DNA of 64,000 nt, taken from NCBI GenBank assembly GCA_028752905.1, contig JAQNBH010000007.1, forward strand, positions 18,201,613 through 18,265,612. Direction: 5' to 3'. Within the stretch, counting starts at the first letter, position 1. Each line of letters begins with the position of its first letter. Source of the DNA: Cladorhizidae sp. MBARI D1340-BT2. Its lineage: Eukaryota > Porifera > Demospongiae > Poecilosclerida > Cladorhizidae. Both the position numbers and the translations under genes were made by a program. Below, piece by piece: positions 1 through 10,747 of this stretch. The notes under the pieces were generated by a model. The model did no database searches and was not told the origin of the DNA. It was given only the letters and a program-made list of their open reading frames with translations.

Positions 1-719
1 AAAAGTCAGAAGTGTCGTACTCCATTAAAGAATTTATTTTTAGTGGAAGCATCAATGGAGTCTTCTCCACTGTAATACACGTGTCATTGTGTTCTGGAAT
101 AAGCATGGTTAACTTTCGTGAGGTGGTCACCATCAGACCTAACAGATTCAAGATTCAGGAAGCTTGGAAGAAATACTTTCAGCAACCATTTTACTTCATC
201 TTTCAGACCTGGCAGCATTTATTTGTAAAATATTACATTTTCCAATATACTCAAGGGGGTGGGTAGGGGGGGGGGGGGAGGTCAACCCCCCTAATTCCTC
301 CTTCCCCCCCAAAAACACCCAAAAGTTGTATTGAATTTGTAGAGCATATCTTTTTTCCTCTTTCCTGATTCTTACGTATTCTGTGTCCTTTCAACTGATT
401 GAATGTTTTTATTGGCACATTTTCTTAAAGATCCATCCAACATCATCAGGGGCACTCAAACACTGCCTCCACTTACTTATGCCTTTGCCACAGCTCACTC
501 TATTTCTCTCTCTCTCTTTTTGCATTGTGGATTAGAAGAAGTGAGGCATGGTCAGTTGAGCTCACCACGTGGCATTGACTGATTTAGGGGGAATCATTTT
601 CCGTTTCCAAAAATGCCATTTTCCATTTCATGTTTTTTTGGCCTGATTCGGTTTCATCGTTGACTTTTAGAAAATTTTCCATTTCTAAAAATCTTCAAGA
701 ACAGAAGTGCAAAAGTGGA
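1..719. other. No gene recognised
   Basis: I see no convincing coding sequence here. An 84-codon open frame at 12-266 (+) has no recognisable motif and runs into a G-rich tract at about 257-285. A short CT tract lies near 503-520. The stretch could hold part of the missing first exon of the FOXRED2-like gene, but nothing resembling a signal peptide followed by a GxGxxG loop was found. Confidence 0.4.
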
Positions 720-720
720 T

Positions 721-930
721 ACAGAATAATCGTACTTGAACTGCTTGGGCACTCCTCTGCTGATATCTGATATTTGTACACTACTACCCTTGACCTTCTT
801 GCTAGCCCTAGCCCCAGCCCCAGCCCTAGCCCTAACCCTGGACAGAATAATCATACTTGAACTGCTTGGGCACTCCTCTGCTGATATCTGATATTCGTAC
901 ACTACCTATTCTTGACCTTCTTGGATTTGG
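721..930. repeat. Tandem duplication, 121-bp offset
   Basis: A segment of about 85 bp beginning ACAGAATAATCGTACTTGAA at 721 recurs at 842 with few changes. Both copies end in a CTTGACCTTCTT motif. The two copies are separated by a block of telomere-like hexamers, annotated separately. Confidence 0.85.
806..841. repeat. Short interstitial telomere-like block
   Basis: Six consecutive hexamers in register read CCCTAG, CCCCAG, CCCCAG, CCCTAG, CCCTAA and CCCTGG. They are variants of the animal telomere repeat CCCTAA. The block lies exactly between the two copies of a 121-bp-offset duplication. It may be a healed break or chance drift from a simple repeat. Confidence 0.5.
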
Positions 931-1307
931 GAGGGGCTGAATCTTGTCATCTCTTTCTCCCAGGTGCCTCTTTCCAGGTGCATGGATACAGATGCTTTAA
1001 CGCTGAATACTGGAGGGTCAATGCAGTTTTATTGTCCTACTAGTAGGGAGTAATAATTGTAAAATGCAAAATGCAACACCAAGCCTAAAGGCAACCACAT
1101 ATCTTTACAGAGATTCCCAATTAGTTATTCTCTAAATCTACAACTGGTTGTGGGAAACAGCTGCTTGGGGAAAGTCAGAAGCGGAAAAGATATGTAGCTT
1201 TGGCAGGCCTGCAATTCTAGGAATGCACAAGCCAGTTTCATAGTTCAATTTACTAAATTGAATTCAGGCTGAAAATGATTCCTTCTACTTATTAAATATG
1301 TTTAAGG

Positions 1308-1630
1308 TTGTCCTAGCAGAGTCACTCATGGTTGGCTTCTTGAGTTAGTTTGTCCTAGAGAGTCACTCATGGAGGGCTTCTTGGGTTAGTTTGTCCTTCG
1401 TAGGAGTCACTCATGTTCAACTTCTTGGGTTAGGTTGTCCTAGCAGAGTCACTCATGGTTGGCTTCTTGAGTTACTTTGTCCTAGAGAGTCACTCATGGA
1501 GGGCTTCTTAAGTTAGGTTGTCCTAGCAGAGTCACTCTTGGTCGGCTTCTTGGGTTAGTTTTTCCTAGCAGAGTCACTCATGGGGATTCTTGGGTTAGTT
1601 TGTCCTAGCAGAGTCACTCAAGGTGGGCTA
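1308..1630. repeat. Minisatellite, about 42-bp unit, about 8 copies
   Basis: Units contain GTCCTAGCAGAGTCACTCAT followed by a GGCTTCTTGRGTTAGTTT part. Copies differ by point changes and small gaps, so the array looks older than its neighbours. Confidence 0.9.
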
Positions 1631-1684
1631 CAAACTCAGTCAACTCTGAGCTAGAACCAGCACCCTGAGCAGTGGTACAGTGCA

Positions 1685-4600
1685 CACCAAGCCATCATGT
1701 GGTAGCACACTAAGCCATCATGTGGTAGCACACTAAGCCATCATGTGGTGGCACACTAAGCCATCATGTGGTAGCACACTAAGCCATCATGTGGTAGCAC
1801 ACTAAGCCATCATGTGGTAGCACACTAAGCCATCATGTGGTAGCCATCATGTGGTAGCACACTAAGCCATCATGTGGTAGCACACTAAGCCATCATGTGG
1901 TAGCACACTAAGCCATCATGTGGTAGCACACTAAGCCATCATGTGGTAGTACACTAAGCCATCATGTGGTAGCACACTAAGCCATCATGTGGTAGCACAC
2001 TAAGCCATCATGTGGTAGCACTCTAAGCCATCATGTGGTAGCACACTAAGCCATCATGTGGTAGCACACTAAGCCATCATGTGGTAGTACACTAAGCCAT
2101 CATGTGGTAGCACACTAAGCCATCATGTGGTAGCACACTAAGCCATCATGTGGTAGCACTCTAAGCCATCATGTGGTAGCACACTAAGCCATCATGTGGT
2201 AGCACACTAAGCCATCATGTGGTAGCACACTAAGCCATCATGTGGTAGCACACTAAGCCATCATGTGGTGGCACACTAAGCCATCATGTGGTGGCACACT
2301 AAGCCATCATGTGGTAGCACACTAAGCCATCATGTGGTAGTACACTAAGCCATCATGTGGTAGCACACTAAGCCATCATGTGGTAGCACACTAAGCCATC
2401 ATGTGGTAGCACTCTAAGCCATCATGTGGTAGTACACTAAGCCATCATGTGGTGGCACACTAAGCCATCATGTGGTAGCCATCATGTGGTGGCACACTAA
2501 GCCATCATGTGGTAGCACACTAAGCCATCATGTGGTAGCCATCATGTGGTAGTACACTAAGCCATCATGTGGTGGCACACTAAGCCATCATGTGGTAGCC
2601 ATCATGTGGTGGCACACTAAGCCATCATGTGGTAGCACACTAAGCCATCATGTGGTAGCCATCATGTGGTAGCACACTAAGCCATCATGTGGTAGCACAC
2701 TAAGCCATCATGTGGTAGCACACTAAGCCATCATGTGGTAGCACACTAAGCCATCATGTGGTAGTACACTAAGCCATCATGTGGTAGCACACTAAGCCAT
2801 CATGTGGTAGCACACTAAGCCATCATGTGGTAGCACTCTAAGCCATCATGTGGTAGCACACTAAGCCATCATGTGGTAGCACACTAAGCCATCATGTGGT
2901 AGCACACTAAGCCATCATGTGGTGGCACACTAAGCCATCATGTGGTGGCACACTAAGCCATCATGTGGTAGCACACTAAGCCATCATGTGGTAGTACACT
3001 AAGCCATCATGTGGTAGCACACTAAGCCATCATGTGGTAGCACACTAAGCCATCATGTGGTAGCACACTAAGCCATCATGTGGTAGTACACTAAGCCATC
3101 ATGTGGTAGCACACTAAGCCATCATGTGGTGGCACACTAAGCCATCATGTGGTAGCACACTAAGCCATCATGTGGTAGCACACTAAGCCATCATGTGGTA
3201 GCACACTAAGCCATCATGTGGTAGCACACTAAGCCATCATGTGGTAGCACACTAAGCCATCATGTGGTAGCACACTAAGCCATCATGTGGTAGCACACTA
3301 AGCCATCATGTGGTAGCACACTAAGCCATCATGTGGTAGCCATCATGTGGTGGCACACTAAGCCATCATGTGGTAGCACACTAAGCCATCATGTGGTAGC
3401 ACTCTAAGCCATCATGTGGTAGCACACTAAGCCATCATGTGGTAGTACACTAAGCCATCATGTGGTGGCACACTAAGCCATCATGTGGTGGCACACTAAG
3501 CCATCATGTGGTGGCACACTAAGCCATCATGTGGTAGCACACTAAGCCATCATGTGGTAGTACACTAAGCCATCATGTGGTGGCACACTAAGCCATCATG
3601 TGGTGGCACACTAAGCCATCATGTGGTGGCACACTAAGCCATCATGTGGTGGCACACTAAGCCATCATGTGGTAGCACACTAAGCCATCATGTGGTAGCA
3701 CACTAAGCCATCATGTGGTGGCACACTAAGCCATCATGTGGTGGCACACTAAGCCATCATGTGGTGGCACACTAAGCCATCATGTGGTAGCACTCTAAGC
3801 CATCATGTGGTAGCACACTAAGCCATCATGTGGTAGCACACTAAGCCATCATGTGGTAGTACACTAAGCCATCATGTGGTAGCACACTAAGCCATCATGT
3901 GGTAGTACACTAAGCCATCATGTGGTAGCACACTAAGCCATCATGTGGTAGCACACTAAGCCATCATGTGGTAGTACACTAAGCCATCATGTGGTAGCAC
4001 ACTAAGCCATCATGTGGTAGCACACTAAGCCATCATGTGGTAGCACACTAAGCCATCATGTGGTGGCACACTAAGCCATCATGTGGTAGCACACTAAGCC
4101 ATCATGTGGTGGCACACTAAGCCATCATGTGGTAGCACACTAAGCCATCATGTGGTGGCACACTAAGCCATCATGTGGTGGCACACTAAGCCATCATGTG
4201 GTAGCACACTAAGCCATCATGTGGTAGTACACTAAGCCATCATGTGGTAGCACACTAAGCCATCATGTGGTAGCACACTAAGCCATCATGTGGTAGCACA
4301 CTAAGCCATCATGTGGTAGCACACTAAGCCATCATGTGGTAGGACACTAAGCCATCATGTGGTAGTACACTAAGCCATCATGTGGTAGGACACTAAGCCA
4401 TCATGTGGTAGCACACTAAGCCATCATGTGGTAGTACACTAAGCCATCATGTGGTAGCCATCATGTGGTGGTACACTAAGCCATCATGTGGTAGCACACT
4501 AAGCCATCATGTGGTAGCACACTAAGCCATCATGTGGTAGTACACTAAGCCATCATGTGGTAGCACACTAAGCCATCATGTGGTAGCACACTAAGCCATC

Positions 4601-6552
4601 ATGTGGTAGTACACTAAGCCATCATGTGGTAGCCATCATGTGGTGGTACACTAAGCCATCATGTGGTAGCACACTAAGCCATCATGTGGTAGCACACTAA
4701 GCCATCATGTGGTAGTACACTAAGCCATCATGTGGTAGCACACTAAGCCATCATGTGGTAGCACACTAAGCCATCATGTGGTGGCACTCTAAGCCATCAT
4801 GTGGTAGCACACTAAGCCATCATGTGGTAGCACACTAAGCCATCATGTGGTGGCACTCTAAGCCATCATGTGGTAGCACACTAAGCCATCATGTGGTAGC
4901 ACACTAAGCCATCATGTGGTACACTCTAAGCCATCATGTGGTAGCACACTAAGCCATCATGTGGTAGCCATCATGTGGTGGCACACTAAGCCATCATGTG
5001 GTAGCCATCATGTGGTGGCACTCTAAGCCATCATGTGGTAGTACACTAAGCCATCATGTGGTAGCACACTAAGCCATCATGTGGTAGCACACTAAGCCAT
5101 CATGTGGTGGCACACTAAGCCATCATGTGGTGGCACACTAAGCCATCATGTGGTGGCACACTAAGCCATCATGTGGTAGCACACTAAGCCATCATGTGGT
5201 AGCACACTAAGCCATCATGTGGTGGCACACTAAGCCATCATGTGGTAGCACACTAAGCCATCATGTGGTAGCACACTAAGCCATCATGTGGTAGCACACT
5301 AAGCCATCATGTGGTAGCACACTAATGGTAGCACTTTAAGCCATCATGTGGTAGCACTCTAAGCCATCATGTGGTAGCACTCTAATGGTAGCACTTTAAG
5401 CCATCATGTGGTAGCACTTAAGCCATCATGTGGTAGCACTTTAAGCCATCATGTGGTAGCACTTAAGCCATCATGTGGTAGCACTCTAATGGTAGCACTT
5501 TAAGCCATCATGTGGTAGCACTTTAAGCCATCATGTGGTAGCACTTTAAGCCATCATGTGGTAGCACTTTAAGCCATCATGTGGTAGTACACTAAGCCAT
5601 CATGTGGTAGCACACTAAGCCATCATGTGGTAGCACACTAAGCCATCATGTGGTAGCACTCTAATGGTAGCACTTTAAGCCATCATGTGGTAGCACTTAA
5701 GCCATCATGTGGTAGCACTTTAAGCCATCATGTGGTAGCACTCTAATGGTAGCACTTTAAGCCATCATGTGGTAGCACTTTAAGCCATCATGTGGTAGCA
5801 CACTAAGCCATCATGTGGTAGCACACTAAGCCATCATGTGGTAGTACACTAAGCCATCATGTGGTAGCACACTAAGCCATCATGTGGTAGTACACTAAGC
5901 CATCATGTGGTAGCCATCATGTGGTAGCCATCATGTGGTAGCACACTAAGCCATCATGTGGTGGCACACTAAGCCATCATGTGGTAGTACACTAAGCCAT
6001 CATGTGGTAGCCATCATGTGGTAGCCATCATGTGGTAGCCATCATGTGGTAGCACACTAAGCCATCATGTGGTAGCACACTAAGCCATCATGTGGTGGCA
6101 CACTAAGCCATCATGTGGTAGCACACTAAGCCATCATGTGGTAGCACACTAAGCCATCATGTGGTGGCACACTAAGCCATCATGTGGTAGTACACTAAGC
6201 CATCATGTGGTAGCCATCATGTGGTAGTACACTAAGCCATCATGTGGTGGCACACTAAGCCATCATGTGGTAGCCATCATGTGGTGGCACACTAAGCCAT
6301 CATGTGGTAGCACACTAAGCCATCATGTGGTAGCACACTAAGCCATCATGTGGTAGCATACTAAGCCATCATGTGGTGGCACACTAAGCCATCATGTGGT
6401 AGCACACTAAGCCATCATGTGGTAGCACACTAAGCCATCATGTGGTAGTACACTAAGCCATCATGTGGTAGCACACTAAGCCATCATGTGGTAGCCATCA
6501 TGTGGTGGCACACTAAGCCATCATGTGGTAGCACACTAAGCCATCATGGGAC
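1685..6552. repeat. Large minisatellite, 23-bp unit, about 210 copies
   Basis: The unit is TAAGCCATCATGTGGTAGC plus four bases (ACAC). Copies vary at a few fixed sites: AGCAC, AGTAC, GGCAC and ACTCT forms. Shortened units of 14 bp, made of GCCATCATGTGGTA alone, are scattered through the array (for example near 1,843, 2,476, 5,917 and 6,007-6,045). A distinct sub-block at about 5,325-5,770 carries TTTAAG and TAATGGTAGCACTT variants. The sequence leaves the repeat abruptly at 6,548 (CATCATGGGACTAG). No coding role is visible. Confidence 0.97.
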
Positions 6553-7802
6553 TAGATGCATCCTTTAAATCATATAGCTATCCCTGTAGTCCTGAGAACA
6601 TGGTTGGAAGAAGACATCTGGGACAAACAGTTGAAAATCGTGACTGTCTGCCAAAATTGATCAGTTGAACTTTTGGTCTCCTGATATCCGTATGCAGTGA
6701 CTATGCAAAGAAGCCTAATTCCGTTTGAAGGAGAAGACTCAGCTAAAGTTAGCAGATATAGTTTCCTTTTTACCCCATCCCCCTTCATGCTCATGCTACA
6801 CGAATGTAGGCAACATCTACATTGTACTGGTTTTTTAACTAAAAAGATCTGTCATATTGGTGTCTAATATACTACAGGAAGTGCCTAATATACTATAGGA
6901 AGTGTATAGTATACTACTGGAAGTGCTTTCTTGCTAGACTCACTCACAAAATTTAAGTATTGCTTTTGAGATGGGCCACCACAGAGTATGCTGGCAGCAG
7001 TGGAGTGCAGCCTTCTGTTGGTGCAGAGATGGAAGCTTATGGTGATCAAGCAGCAGCTGCAGGTCACCAATTTTGCTACATATCTATGGAGGAGCCAGGC
7101 AAAAGAAAAGCACACCATTGCTAACATAACAATTTGCAATGTCGGAGAAGGCTCCCTTGGTTTCTAGGGACAGCATGCGATAGCGTGTGATAATTGTTGA
7201 CAAGTGTGTGCTCCCATAAAATCCCTACCCTGATCACCTCAACAACCCACGGAGGTCCTGTAACCACTCCACATTCACCGGATGCATGACAGAACCATGA
7301 CCACGCTATGAGTGGGAAGTTTGTTGGTTTGTTTGCACCCCAGGTGAGAGTTACACGCCAATGGTTGCCATGGTTCTTGCTTTTCAGCTTAAAATCTTTG
7401 TTGCCCTCCCATTTCCCTTGTATATATAGTAAACTGAAAAGGCTTAGCGCTCTTAACGTGGTCACGTGGTTCCGTTACACAACCTTCGAGCACTATACCT
7501 ACTTATTACTAGCCTTCATAAAGAAAAAAGCTCTTAAAAAACAAGGTCTCTTTTGTACCCAAATTAAGTGCATATACAAAAAAAAATTGTTTTAAAGGTT
7601 TCAATTTTTTATGCCCCCCTCCCACACCCACCCACACTTAATGAGGTGGGTAGATCATGGTCCATGACTGTGGGTGTGGCTTCTTAGTTCGTGCCTGTCC
7701 TATTCTTTTCAGTGGTTAGCTTGATCGTAATGCATAAGCCTAAAATAGGGTGTGGCAATCATTTGGCATCCCTGTCTGTAGCTGGCTCTATTTGAGAAAG
7801 AA
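6553..7802. other. No gene; contains one copy of a dispersed repeat
   Basis: No exon-like sequence was recognised. Bases 6,868-7,190 resemble 8,412-8,830. Shared parts are the TATACTACAGGAAGTG motif and a segment around GGTGCAGAGATGGAAGCT followed by ACCAATTTTGCTA. Short open frames on both strands (for example 7,121-7,465 minus and 7,308-7,595 plus) overlap one another and show no motifs. Confidence 0.4.
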
Positions 7803-7992
7803 GTTAGCACACAACCCTCGCTAGCAGCACTCTCACTAGCACCACCCTCACTGGCACAACCATCGCTAGCACAACCCTTGCTACTACCACTCTTGCTAGC
7901 ACCACCCTCACTGGCACAACCATCGCTAGCACAACCCTTGCTACTACCACCCTCGCTACTACCACCCTTGCTAGCACAACCCTTGCTAGCCA
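7803..7992. repeat. Minisatellite, about 15-bp unit, about 12 copies
   Basis: Units follow GCTAGCACAACCCTT with alternating ACTACCACC and CACCACCCTC variants. The period is a multiple of three, so it creates Ser/Gly/Ala-rich or Val/Arg-rich open frames on the minus strand that have no support as genes. Confidence 0.85.
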
Positions 7993-8411
7993 CACAGAAG
8001 TGTGTGCTATTCCTGATCTCTCGGATATAACTCCTGCAGGTTCTCTAACTGCAAGTAGCAAGTATATCTTCTGATTAATATTTTTGCTCTTGCATTCATT
8101 TATTACTATTATTGCCTTCATTAAAATTTAAAAAAATTGACACGAAACTCAGAGACTTGCACAAAATCTTTGTGCCAGCCAACCTGCTGTTAAACAATAT
8201 TTTGCTATTATCTTTTCTTGTATCTTTTTAACCACTGCTTGCTGGGTTTTTATTGTAATAGACAGACTTGACTGTAAACATGAACTTAAAACAACATTGC
8301 ATGTGAAGTTTAGAAGGACTTCAGCTCACTCATGGAATGGGATGGGCACAATTTTGCACGAAGGGAATCGAGCTGCTTGGCTCTCCGCACGCTGGATTCT
8401 ATGCTATCACG

Positions 8412-8830
8412 GCAGAGTCTAGTATACTACAGGAAGTGATGTAATGAGATTCATAAAGTAATAATCCCACGAACTCACCAACCCAATTAGTACACACACA
8501 CTCGAGCTTGCTGGTGAGAGAGGCGGCTTTCTGTTGGTCTGTTGGTGCAGAGATGGAAGCTCATGGTGACCAAGTAGCAGCTGCAAGTAACCAATTTTGC
8601 TAGGGAGGTCTTGTGGTTGAGCAGTACAACTGGAAAGGTCAGAGGGAGGTCACTTGATGTTAGCATCCACTTGTCAAAAATTTGACCAAAGCATAGGACA
8701 GCGTGGGACAGCATGTGACACTTCCTGTAGTATACTATCTTACCTCTGAGTTTTACACTGGAGGCTAGGATAACATGTGACACTTCCTGTAGTATACTAT
8801 CTTACCTCTGAGTTTTACACTGGAGGCTCC
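8412..8830. repeat. Second copy of the 6.9-kb dispersed repeat with a local tandem duplication
   Basis: This segment parallels 6,868-7,190. Inside it, a stretch starting GTGACACTTCCTGTAGTATA occurs twice (about 8,714 and 8,777), each followed by CTTACCTCTGAGTTTTACAC. The motif CACTTCCTGTAGTATA also appears inverted at 6,868-6,925 and 8,412. It is probably a non-autonomous mobile element, but no clear termini or target duplications were found. Confidence 0.55.
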
Positions 8831-8882
8831 CAGAGGACAAAGAGATAGAGAAGCAAATGATTCTTGTTACCGAGAATTTGGG

Positions 8883-9086
8883 GTGGCAAAGTCCTGTAGA
8901 ACATTGGTACAATTTTCAGCAAAGCAGTGTCGGCTGCAACCCAAGGTTTTTTTAGACTCTGTAGGGTTGGTGGCAGACATGTCTATTGGTTCGGGTTTCA
9001 ACATTCCCGACAAGAGCGGCATATCTGCACAGTGGATAGAACTTGGCTGGGCTGCTATTACCAAAATGCTGGGACTTGCTCAGTGA
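8883..9086 (+). other. Unrecognised short open frame
   Basis: Sixty-seven codons are open from ATG to stop, with a fairly protein-like composition (KVFLDSVGLVADMS, then WIELGWAAITKMLGLAQ). The opposite strand is also open over nearly the same span. I do not recognise a family, and there is no clear splice acceptor or donor at its edges. It may be a relic of a mobile element or a chance frame. Confidence 0.15.
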
Positions 9087-10270
9087 AATCTATAGCAAGG
9101 CTGTATCTAATATAAATAAAACTCCACAGCTGCTAGAATGGTGATGCTTATAGCAGTAAGCTTTGTCATGGTTGCCTTCAACATAATAAAAAAATGAAAA
9201 ATAAATACCAAGTCCCCCCCCCCCAAAGTGAGTGCCCGTATGTGTGGATACAGCTGAAGACAGCTAAGGATTTGGAATATAGCAAGGAAGGACATTGTCT
9301 GCTTCACTAGAGCTTGGTTGAATTAGCTATATAGTGGCTAGCTAAGGCTATAACGACTGCTACAGTCTTTTGCCTACAAGTAAATGCAAGCCACCAAGTA
9401 GAGGAACAAAGAGAGTTTATGTACTGTGTGAATGTGCTGATGTAAGCCCAAAGTCCTAGTGGACGTTTGTCTGCTGAAAATCCAGCAAATAGGCCAGCAA
9501 ATAGGCAGTAAGAGATTAATTTACATTACATTGAACTAAAATTCCACGTGGCTCAATTCTGTGAGACAAAGTACTTGCAGATGCAGCACTTGTGGAGGTC
9601 AATAGGTTAAACTATTATGCCAATCAGCACAATAATATTGCAAGTCAGCACCACATGAAGACAGGGGGGGGGGGGGGGGGGGCATAACACACTGACAGGA
9701 AACAGGAAGTGGGCCCTAGAGGTGCAAACTATAAGTTGTTATATAAATAAATAAAATACAAGAAAACCCACAAAGTAAAATAATTCACAGGCTATTGCTG
9801 AAGTTCTCCACACAGATGAACCTTCCGAACCTTCATGGTTCAGTGTGAAGGGCGGACATGCAACAAGTCTGACCACATGCTCACTTAATTATCTTACATG
9901 CATGCACTAGCCAAGCAAAAGCCCTTTGACTGCATTTTGGCTCGTGTCTTCAGTGAGCTTAAACGTGCTTTGTGAATATAATTCTGCCACAGGTGTTACC
10001 CCTAAACCCCCCTGGTTCCACCTTCAATGGGTCCTCTTGCGAGCACCCATTGAGGGCAAAGAAACACAGACAGCCGGAAGGGGTGGAGAGAAGGAATACA
10101 GTGCAGACCTCGATCTGCCCTAGTGTGGCTGCTGTGGCTGGTTTAAAGCTTTGGGGGTGGGCAAGACCACGGGACATGGTGTACATGTTCTTGCCCTGAT
10201 CGAGTTACCCCTATCCCACCTGGTCCTACCCTGCCTAAGTCTTCTGTGTGATAAGCCATGGGGGACAAAG
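9087..10270. other. No gene; low-complexity tracts and a possible retroposon
   Basis: A C tract lies near 9,213-9,224 and a G tract near 9,664-9,682. At 9,991-10,275 two similar phrases occur (GTTACCCCTAAACCCCCCTGG and GTTACCCCTATCCCACCTGG), followed by GGGGGACAAAGAAATAAATA. This layout could be a decayed SINE-like retroposon with an A-rich tail that runs straight into the next array. No function can be assigned. Confidence 0.3.
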
Positions 10271-10275
10271 AAATA

Positions 10276-10505
10276 AATATACACACAGACAGACAAGCAG
10301 ACAGACAAGCAGACAAGCAGACAGACAAGCAGACAGACAAGCAGACAGACAGACAAGCAGACAGACAGACAAGCAGACAGACAGACAAGCAGACAGACAG
10401 ACAAGCAGACAGACAAGCAGACAGACAAGCAGACAGACAAGCAGACAGACAAGCAGACAGACATGCAGACAGACAAGCAGACAGACAGACTGAATGACAG
10501 GCAGA
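10276..10505. repeat. Simple repeat, CAGACAGACAAG-type 12-bp unit
   Basis: Mixed CAGA and CAGACAAG units continue for about 230 bp and then decay into TGAATGACAGGCAGACAGAC. The array gives Arg/Gln/Thr-Asp-rich or Cys/Leu/Ser-Val-rich open frames that are artefacts. Confidence 0.95.
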
Positions 10506-10675
10506 CAGACTGAATGATAGACTGGCAGATTGAGAGAATTAATAAATGCGAGCCTATGTGCCCGGGGGTTCTGCTTGATGCAACTGAAGAATGCTAAAGG
10601 TGTTAGTTTTAAGCTCTCCTTTTCATGCAGCCACTGTGACTAGAATCTCATGTCATATTCTTTTAAATGTTACAG

Positions 10676-10747
10676 GACTCCAATTAGGGTACTTCTTAAG
10701 CAGGGTTGGACGAGATTACACCATTTTTGAGAAAAATGACACAGCAG
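10676..10747 (+). CDS. FOXRED2: FOXRED2-like exon A
   Basis: The acceptor is TTTTAAATGTTACAG and the donor is GTGAGT. The exon begins with two bases completing a split glycine codon and encodes [19 protein letters not shown] and a few more residues. This is the helix and second strand after the FAD GxGxxG loop, which must lie in the missing upstream exon. The intron after it is only 66 bp. Confidence 0.88.

Noticed and set aside
1685..6552. CRISPR array
   Set aside because: There are regular 23-bp units but no unique spacers; the repeats are directly adjacent and the setting is eukaryotic. The same applies to the other arrays.
10258..10497. Arg/Gln/Asp-rich frames
   Set aside because: They are translations of a CAGACAGACAAG simple repeat.
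1..10675. First exon of the FOXRED2-like gene
   Set aside because: I looked for a hydrophobic leader followed by a GAGPAG-type loop with a donor in the right phase and found none. It may be upstream of the window.
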